DNA of 64,000 nucleotides from Paenisporosarcina sp. FSL H8-0542 (GTDB lineage: Bacteria; Bacillota; Bacilli; Bacillales_A; Planococcaceae): the NCBI RefSeq assembly GCF_038632915.1, contig NZ_CP152050.1, forward strand, positions 3,347,501 to 3,411,500, given 5' to 3'. This document shows positions 58,915-64,000 of the stretch, piece after piece. The position numbers and the translations under genes were made by a program. Under the pieces are notes generated by a model. It saw nothing but the letters and a program-made list of their open reading frames with translations. It was not told the origin of the DNA and ran no database searches. Every line of letters starts with the position of its first letter. The first letter of the stretch is position 1.

Positions 58915-60423
58915 ATGCGATCTATACATTTTGCTCTAGTCTTCGTCCTTATCGGGCTGTTAATTTTTCCAACCAAAAGTTTTGCTACGAGCCCTGAAGA
59001 TGACCTGCGCCAAGCAAACATTCAAATTGATGAAGTCGTAAAATCTGTTCAATTGGGCGACACTAAAACTGCCTCTGAACAATTTAAGAAATACACGGCT
59101 AATTGGATTTCTTTTGAATCAGGAATTAAGGAAAAATCTGAACAGGCTTACCATGATATAGAAGATAATATGGGACAAGTTCAGTTTGCTTTAGCTCAAG
59201 ATCCGGTTAACTCTGAAAGTGTTCAAAAATCGCTTCAACAACTGAAAGAAACGAATACTAAATTTATTAATGGTCAATTCTCACAAACTTCAGTTGCGGA
59301 TCAAGATGCTTCAAAAAATAATGGCGATGTTGCCAAACTGATTATGTTATTAAATCACTCTTTAGACAAAATTGATAACCAAGATATTGACGGTGCTAAA
59401 TTAGATATTGAGGAATTCAGAAAATCTTGGTTGGACGTTGAAGGTGTAGTGCTCACTCAGTCTGCAACGGTCTACAAAAATGCAGAAAGTGATATGGTTA
59501 CTTCATATTCCATGCTTTCAGCTAATCCGCCCGATGTAAAAGGGGCAAAAAAAACCATTGAAGAAATGAGAGATTATTTATCTCCACTGGTTTCAAAAAC
59601 TAGCTACACGATGTTAGATGCGACGACCATTCTGTTACGCGAAGGGTTAGAAGCTCTTTTAGTTGTCGTAGCGCTTATGGGCTTTTTAAAGAAATCCGGT
59701 CATTCGGACAAGAATAAATGGATTTGGGTAGGCGTGGGTTCTGGCATTGGCATCAGTCTGGTTCTTGGCATTTTGGTCAACTTCTTATTCTCAGCTGGCA
59801 CATTTGGTCACAACAACTTTCTGATTGCTGGATGGACAGGTGTTTTTGCTGCTGTCATGCTCAGCTACATGAGCTATTGGCTTCATAGTAAATCGAGTAT
59901 TTTAGAATGGAATCGCTATATCCAGAAGAAAAGTACGAAGGCACTCGATACTGGTAGTTTACTTTCAATTGCGATTTTAGCTTTTCTTGCTGTCTTCCGT
60001 GAAGGAACTGAGACCGTATTATTCTATATCGGAATGGCATCTTCTATTGACTTAGGTTCCTTATTAGGTGGCATAGCGATTGGCCTAACCATATTATTGA
60101 TTACGTCGTACTTAATCTTAAAAGTAGGCTTAAAAATTCCGATGCGTCCATTTTTCATGGTGTCGAGTATATTAATGTTCTACTTGTGCTTTAAGTTTAC
60201 GGGTATGGGCATTCATGGTTTACAATTAGCCGGGCTTATTCCAGCTACACAAGCTCCAATTCCAACCATTGACTTTTTTGCGATCTACTCAACTTGGGAG
60301 AGCTTTATCCCTCAAATGATTTTGTTAGTCGTTGCAGTTTTTGTAGCATTTTTGGGTAAAATAAAACAAAAAACAATTCAATCAAGAATGAAAAAACAGG
60401 AGGAACTTAATAATGCAATCTAA
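58915..60423 (+). CDS. FTR1-family high-affinity iron permease
   Basis: This is an FTR1/EfeU-type iron permease. A signal peptide (ending about SFATS) precedes an extracellular helical domain of about 210 residues related to the EfeO imelysin-side module. Seven membrane helices follow, with the two REG-E motifs LLREGLEALLVV and AVFREGTETVLF that carry iron. The fused N-terminal domain is typical of Bacillales proteins. GAGGAG precedes the ATG. It is controlled by the Fur box at 58845 and co-translated with the following lipoprotein gene (11-base overlap). Confidence 0.92.
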   Translation: MRSIHFALVFVLIGLLIFPTKSFATSPEDDLRQANIQIDEVVKSVQLGDTKTASEQFKKYTANWISFESGIKEKSEQAYHDIEDNMGQVQFALAQDPVNSESVQKSLQQLKETNTKFINGQFSQTSVADQDASKNNGDVAKLIMLLNHSLDKIDNQDIDGAKLDIEEFRKSWLDVEGVVLTQSATVYKNAESDMVTSYSMLSANPPDVKGAKKTIEEMRDYLSPLVSKTSYTMLDATTILLREGLEALLVVVALMGFLKKSGHSDKNKWIWVGVGSGIGISLVLGILVNFLFSAGTFGHNNFLIAGWTGVFAAVMLSYMSYWLHSKSSILEWNRYIQKKSTKALDTGSLLSIAILAFLAVFREGTETVLFYIGMASSIDLGSLLGGIAIGLTILLITSYLILKVGLKIPMRPFFMVSSILMFYLCFKFTGMGIHGLQLAGLIPATQAPIPTIDFFAIYSTWESFIPQMILLVVAVFVAFLGKIKQKTIQSRMKKQEELNNAI

Positions 60424-60832
60424 AAAGTACGTATTCCCAATAATAATCGCAGCATCAATGGCTTTATCGGCTTGTGGAACAAATGATGAACAAACAAAAA
60501 CTGATGATAACACCCAAACAGAAGAGACGACTTCACAAACATCGATTGCGGATGGAGCAAAAGAAATGAAAGCTGAAGTTGCCGATTTGAAAGTGCAATT
60601 AGAAGCAAATGACACTAAGAAAGCCGAAGCAAATGGCGAAAACTTAGAAGAAATTTGGGAGAGTTTTGAAGATGCAGTAAAAGAAAAAGACGCGGACCTT
60701 TATGAACAAGTTGAAACACCCCTTCACATAATTGAAGCAGGAGTAAAAATTGACCCTCTTGATGTAGACACATTAAATAAAGCCGCTGACGATTTGGATA
60801 GTGTCCTTTCCGATGTTGAAAAAATAAAATAA
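60413..60832 (+). CDS. EfeO-like iron-binding lipoprotein
   Basis: The lipobox MALSAC (about residues 17-22) and a Thr/Asp-rich linker are followed by a helical domain: EMKAEVADLKVQLEANDTKK, NLEEIWESFEDAVKEKD and LYEQVETPLHIIEAGVKIDP. This matches the extracellular domain of the permease itself (SFESGIKEKSEQAY), so the lipoprotein probably arose from it or delivers Fe3+ to it. There are no peroxidase (EfeB) or cupredoxin genes here, so this is a reduced EfeUO-like system. GGAGG lies nine bases before the ATG. Confidence 0.8.
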   Translation: MQSKKYVFPIIIAASMALSACGTNDEQTKTDDNTQTEETTSQTSIADGAKEMKAEVADLKVQLEANDTKKAEANGENLEEIWESFEDAVKEKDADLYEQVETPLHIIEAGVKIDPLDVDTLNKAADDLDSVLSDVEKIK

Positions 60833-60837
60833 AATCA

Positions 60838-60882
60838 GAACAGCTTGCAATTTACTTCAACGTAGATTGCAAGCTGTTTTTT
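60838..60882 (+). terminator. Terminator of the iron uptake operon
   Basis: AACAGCTTGCAA pairs perfectly with TTGCAAGCTGTT and is followed by T. Confidence 0.88.
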
Positions 60883-61075
60883 GTACGTGAACTCTACATA
60901 TTCGGTGATTAGAAAAAACCCTCATGTTTGTTTTTAAAACATTTGAATGGGGTGCCTCCTAAATTTTAAACAGCGTCCCAAAATTTTTGTGTCTCGAAGT
61001 ACTTGTTTTCTTTTTTTACAGGTTTATAATTCATAGAATATCAAACCTATTCTTTGAATTATAACGGAGAAACTT

Positions 61076-62290
61076 ATGCGACCATATAATGAAAAAATCA
61101 GCATTTATTATGGCATGGCTTCGACCATTGCGATGAATTTTTCTAACAACTTCTTTCCCATTTTTGCAATTACCATTTTGAGCGCCACCAACTACCAAGT
61201 GGGATTGATTAGTTCCCTTCCCCCGCTTGTCGCGTTGCTCATGACTATTCCAGCTGCCATGCTACTGAACCGAGCACATGAGCATAAGAAGCTAGTGGCG
61301 ATGTCGGTTTTGCTTGCAAGGTTGATGTTCCTGCTGATTGTCATGCTCGTGTATTTGCCTTCTGAATCGATGCAGGCATGGGCTTTCCTTGCCATCATTG
61401 CACTAATGAGTGTGCCGAATACTGTGGCAAACATCGGCTCGCAAACCTTGATTAGCGGCATGATCGATGAATCCAGGCGTGGCCAATTTTTCAGTGACCG
61501 CAATCGGCTATTGACGATGGTTGGGCTCGTTTCGACACTTATCATCGGCATGGTGATGAAAGATGAATCCGACAATGTGACAGCGTATCAAATCCTATTT
61601 GCAATGGCCTTTGGATTTGGACTTTTGGAGGCCTTCTTGTTGATGAAGCACGACGAAGCGCCTGCCCATGGGGGTGGCCCTTTGGTAAAGAAAAAGTTAA
61701 TGGATTGGTCCATTTTCAAGCATGCTAATTACGTATGGTTTTTAGTAGCAGCACTATTCTTCAACTTTGCGTGGCAAATGGCATGGGGGATTTTTAACAT
61801 TTACCATGTGCGTGTGGTTGGGGCGACCATTTTTTGGATCAGTATGTTTTCTGTTGGAAATATGTTGATGCAAATTTTGACATTCCCGCTATGGAAAAAA
61901 TGGGCTGAGCGCAAATCGAATGTGCGTGTCTTCGTATGGGCCGCAATTGGAATGGCTTCGACGCCATTTCTGACGGTACTATCGACGAACTTGTATTACT
62001 TAACACTCGTCCAGACAATGTCGGGCTTCTTCCTGTCAGGCGTCGTGTTGCTGCTGTTCAATTTATTGTTGGAACAGTCTCCTGAAGAATCACGTACGTA
62101 TTGCATCACGACCTACAATGTCCTGCTTGCATTTATGGCGTTCCTTGCACCGCAAATCGGTATTTGGATGTTGAACAGTTGGGGTGTCGAGACGGCAATG
62201 TATCTAAACTCTGGACTGAGATTGTTGAGTGCCGCGCTGTTTTATGCCGTGTATGTCCGCTATGGAAGAACGCCTAAAACGATCACCTGA
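61076..62290 (+). CDS. MFS transporter
   Basis: This is a 404-residue major facilitator with about 12 membrane helices in two halves joined by a short loop near 200 (HDEAPAHGGGPLVKKK). The cytoplasmic motif after helix 2 is degenerate (NRAHEHKKLVAM). RRGQFFSDRNRLLTMVGLV is the conserved helix 4-5 stretch of the multidrug/sugar-type family without a named substrate. GGAG lies seven bases before the ATG. The gene is monocistronic with a strong terminator. Slightly higher GC than its neighbours suggests older core DNA. Confidence 0.87.
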   Translation: MRPYNEKISIYYGMASTIAMNFSNNFFPIFAITILSATNYQVGLISSLPPLVALLMTIPAAMLLNRAHEHKKLVAMSVLLARLMFLLIVMLVYLPSESMQAWAFLAIIALMSVPNTVANIGSQTLISGMIDESRRGQFFSDRNRLLTMVGLVSTLIIGMVMKDESDNVTAYQILFAMAFGFGLLEAFLLMKHDEAPAHGGGPLVKKKLMDWSIFKHANYVWFLVAALFFNFAWQMAWGIFNIYHVRVVGATIFWISMFSVGNMLMQILTFPLWKKWAERKSNVRVFVWAAIGMASTPFLTVLSTNLYYLTLVQTMSGFFLSGVVLLLFNLLLEQSPEESRTYCITTYNVLLAFMAFLAPQIGIWMLNSWGVETAMYLNSGLRLLSAALFYAVYVRYGRTPKTIT

Positions 62291-62311
62291 TGTGGATGCA
62301 AATATAATTTT

Positions 62312-62359
62312 CAAGTAAAACACCGCTAATCCATCATTGAATTAGCAGTGTTTTACTTG
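62312..62359 (+). terminator. Long terminator of the MFS gene
   Basis: CAAGTAAAACAC and GCTAAT pair with ATTAGC and GTGTTTTACTTG, with a single mismatch in an approximately 19-base stem. Confidence 0.88.
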
Positions 62360-62441
62360 TTGTGGTATGGAAGTTATTCAGATTCACAACGCCTTTATGT
62401 AAAAAATTACTCAAATGACTTTCATTAATAGGAGGATTCTT

Positions 62442-62960
62442 ATGCAACGCTATACATACAAAGTGCCTGGAACTGTGTTCCTTTCTACAACAATGCCCAT
62501 CAATCATGAGCTAGGCGGCACCAGTTTTGCGATGCAAAAGCAGCCCCATGGCTTTGTTGCCAAAATCGTCAACGATGCCCTGATCACTGGCTTGCCCTAC
62601 TGTTATAAAATCGTAAATGAGTACGAGCAACCTTTATATAGTGTAGATTGTACATTTCCAGGCATTGGCTACACATTTACCGATCATGTATCATCACAGA
62701 CCGTGTCGATAAAGAGCCATAGAGTGCAATTGATGGAAAAAGCCTATTCGATTACACTTGCCAACCACGAATATTATATTGAAAACGATTATACAGGTGT
62801 CGGTCACTTGAAATGCAACAATACACACGTTGCCACTGTTTCGAGACTTTCTGCGACTAAAATCTCAACAATTGATACCGTTGTCATTCAAGCAACGACA
62901 CAGGAAATTGCAGTTATCGCGGCCGTACTATATCATACGTTTTACTATTTGGGTGCTTAA
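62442..62960 (+). CDS. Tubby C-terminal-like domain protein (YxjI/LURP-one-related)
   Basis: This is a 172-residue beta-barrel protein of the LURP-one/tubby-like group: YTYKVPGTVFLSTTMPI, SFAMQKQPHGFVAKIVND and CYKIVNEYEQPLYSVDC follow the strand-turn pattern of that fold, with a C-terminal hydrophobic helix (EIAVIAAVLYHTFYYLGA) filling the barrel. I start it at 62442, since AGGAGG is eight bases upstream. The function in bacteria is unknown. Confidence 0.72.
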   Translation: MQRYTYKVPGTVFLSTTMPINHELGGTSFAMQKQPHGFVAKIVNDALITGLPYCYKIVNEYEQPLYSVDCTFPGIGYTFTDHVSSQTVSIKSHRVQLMEKAYSITLANHEYYIENDYTGVGHLKCNNTHVATVSRLSATKISTIDTVVIQATTQEIAVIAAVLYHTFYYLGA

Positions 62961-63026
62961 TATTGGTTGTTGGATGGTGTTTTTCATTTTGATTTCTTTC
63001 CATACATTTATCGTTAACTAGTCCAA

Positions 63027-63179
63027 TTAAAATAAATTCCTTACTACACGAATGATTAGTCTCGGGATAAAGGTGAGGATGCCTAAAATAATTTCAATTA
63101 GGATCGAATCTCGAATCTCCCTGTCCATCTGTCCATGTCTCTTAAAAACCATTTCTTTTTTCCTAGGATTATTCTTCAT
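63027..63179 (-). CDS. Small basic membrane-associated protein, 50 residues
   Basis: AGGGG precedes an ATG opening MKNNPRKKEMVFKRHGQMDR, then an amphipathic or transmembrane stretch IEIILGILTFIPRLIIRVV. It is strongly basic. The family is not recognised, but the ribosome site, composition and position after the Nudix gene (31 bases) support a real gene, probably co-transcribed with it. Confidence 0.6.
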   Translation of the reverse strand: MKNNPRKKEMVFKRHGQMDREIRDSILIEIILGILTFIPRLIIRVVRNLF

Positions 63180-63210
63180 TCTTATCCCCTCTGTATCTTT
63201 AATCATGACT

Positions 63211-63651
63211 TTAAAAATTTACTATTGTATGTTGTTGAGCTAATCTATCCGCAAGTTTGATATTGTCCTTCAAGTAACCCGGTACATCATGATGATTTAC
63301 GATTTGTTCAGTGGTCATCCACAGAACGACGTCCACTTCATCTGGACTCTTAGCATACGCTTCTCCCGAATGGTGGTCGCAAAGAAATACAATATCTACT
63401 ACATGGATGCCTGAATCCGTAACAAATGATGAGCTATTCACATACCGAAGATTTGAAACTTCAATGCCCACTTCTTCCGCAATTTCTCTTTTTAGTGTTC
63501 TTTCTAAAATATCCGATGAAACTCCTTCTATTTCTACCTTGCCCCCAACCAAAGACAGCGATCCACCCGCATGTTCTTCTTTTTCACTGCGTCTGATTAA
63601 CAACCACTTTCCATCGTGATAAATTGCGCCCTCTACATTTACAATAAACAA
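63211..63651 (-). CDS. Nudix hydrolase
   Basis: This is a Nudix-family pyrophosphohydrolase. The Nudix box is GGKVEIEGVSSDILERTLKR followed by EIAEEVGIEV, with all catalytic glutamates (REIAEEVG). It cleaves a nucleoside diphosphate linked to some moiety; the substrate is unknown. The start is TTG, with GGAGGGG upstream, giving 146 residues. FIVNVEGAIYHDGKWLLIRR is the usual first strand. Confidence 0.9.
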   Translation of the reverse strand: MFIVNVEGAIYHDGKWLLIRRSEKEEHAGGSLSLVGGKVEIEGVSSDILERTLKREIAEEVGIEVSNLRYVNSSSFVTDSGIHVVDIVFLCDHHSGEAYAKSPDEVDVVLWMTTEQIVNHHDVPGYLKDNIKLADRLAQQHTIVNF

Positions 63652-63857
63652 AAGTTCCCCTCCTCAGATTTCATCTATAAATCAATTTATTTTGCCTTAT
63701 ACTCACTTTTTAAAAGAATGTCGTCTGCAGGCAGTTGCGTCCATTCTACAAGGAATACATAAAGATATTAAACGATTCAAGATTAAATTAACGCATGTGT
63801 CTCTTTATACGTACTGAAAGTAAAAAAGTTCCAATTCAAGAGTGTCTTTTCATTCCA

Positions 63858-63884
63858 TTAAAAAACACCCCAAAATGGAGTGCA
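63858..63884 (-). terminator. Terminator of the gene entering from the right edge
   Basis: CACTCC and GGGGTG pair with one G-U around ATTTT, and six T follow on the minus strand. Confidence 0.7.
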
Positions 63885-63908
63885 ATTTGTTAACTATTTC
63901 AGTTTTCA

Positions 63909-64000
63909 TTACGATTCCTTCGACCCACTTGGAATTCGTGTATTGTTAAATTGTCTCTCTTGTTCTGCCAAAATATCGTTATCTTCCGCATTATCACGTG
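63909..64000 (-). CDS. C-terminal end of an unidentified gene
   Basis: A frame open at the window edge ends RDNAEDNDILAEQERQFN then NTRIPSGSKES and a stop, 25 bases before a terminator. It is hydrophilic, of the kind seen in small spore or cytosolic Bacillales proteins, but too little is visible to name it. Confidence 0.5.
   Translation of the reverse strand, partial: RDNAEDNDILAEQERQFNNTRIPSGSKES

Overview
The window is low-GC DNA from a Gram-positive of the order Bacillales. The markers are strong GGAGG-type ribosome sites, frequent TTG/GTG starts, the yqhG-yqhH pair, HelD, a DUF4256 protein, a lysine riboswitch, an RNPP-type regulator and sigma-A promoters close to TTGACA-17-TATAAT. I cannot fix the genus; Bacillaceae or Planococcaceae both fit. 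I saw no rRNA, tRNA, CRISPR array, transposase or integrase. The density of broken genes is high (about ten small pseudogenes or remnants).

Layout. 1-1.6 kb: an AHSA1/SRPBCC protein cut by the window edge, an S66 (MccF-like) peptidase with an apparent internal deletion, and a DinB-like remnant. 1.7-4.9 kb: small single-gene units (GNAT, HAD, small membrane proteins) separated by a recurrent intergenic repeat. Most of this block lies inside a 2.8 kb segment bounded by 31-32 bp inverted repeats and a 7 bp direct repeat. 5-7.4 kb: yqhG and the SNF2 helicase yqhH. 7.6-10.4 kb: an amino-acid ABC transporter behind a lysine riboswitch, so probably a lysine importer. 10.6-17.7 kb: a REC-GGDEF-REC regulator, a HEAT-like membrane protein and a GT2 glycosyltransferase translationally overlapped, convergent with a large membrane-anchored glycosidase-like protein; this looks like a c-di-GMP-linked polysaccharide locus. 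18-21.4 kb: helD and DUF4256.

21.7-41.1 kb: an accessory region rich in nuclease folds. It holds two GIY-YIG-type proteins, two PD-(D/E)xK proteins, a four-gene operon of largely unknown proteins, an HNH protein with five copies of an unnamed repeat, and a DUF4379 zinc-ribbon/nuclease fusion. Inside it lies a cluster with a two-component system, a PepSY membrane protein, a SCO protein and a YtkA-like lipoprotein, probably for copper or cytochrome oxidase biology. 41.4-47 kb: a FlaR-like P-loop protein, a broken STAS gene, an operator-controlled membrane-protein/HTH operon, and a second run of single-gene units with the same repeats.

47.2-52.7 kb: an XRE-TPR (RNPP) regulator flanked by very short ORFs with good ribosome sites and facing a large secreted subtilase, which suggests peptide-controlled protease expression. 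53-58.5 kb: a GNAT gene followed by the last repeat copy, an autoregulated XRE gene coupled to a frameshifted gene, and CPBP membrane proteases behind two near-identical ECF-sigma-type promoters. 58.8-60.9 kb: a Fur-controlled FTR1 iron permease with a lipoprotein partner. 61-64 kb: an MFS transporter, a tubby-like protein, a Nudix hydrolase and small genes. All functions come from reading motifs by eye; no database search was possible.
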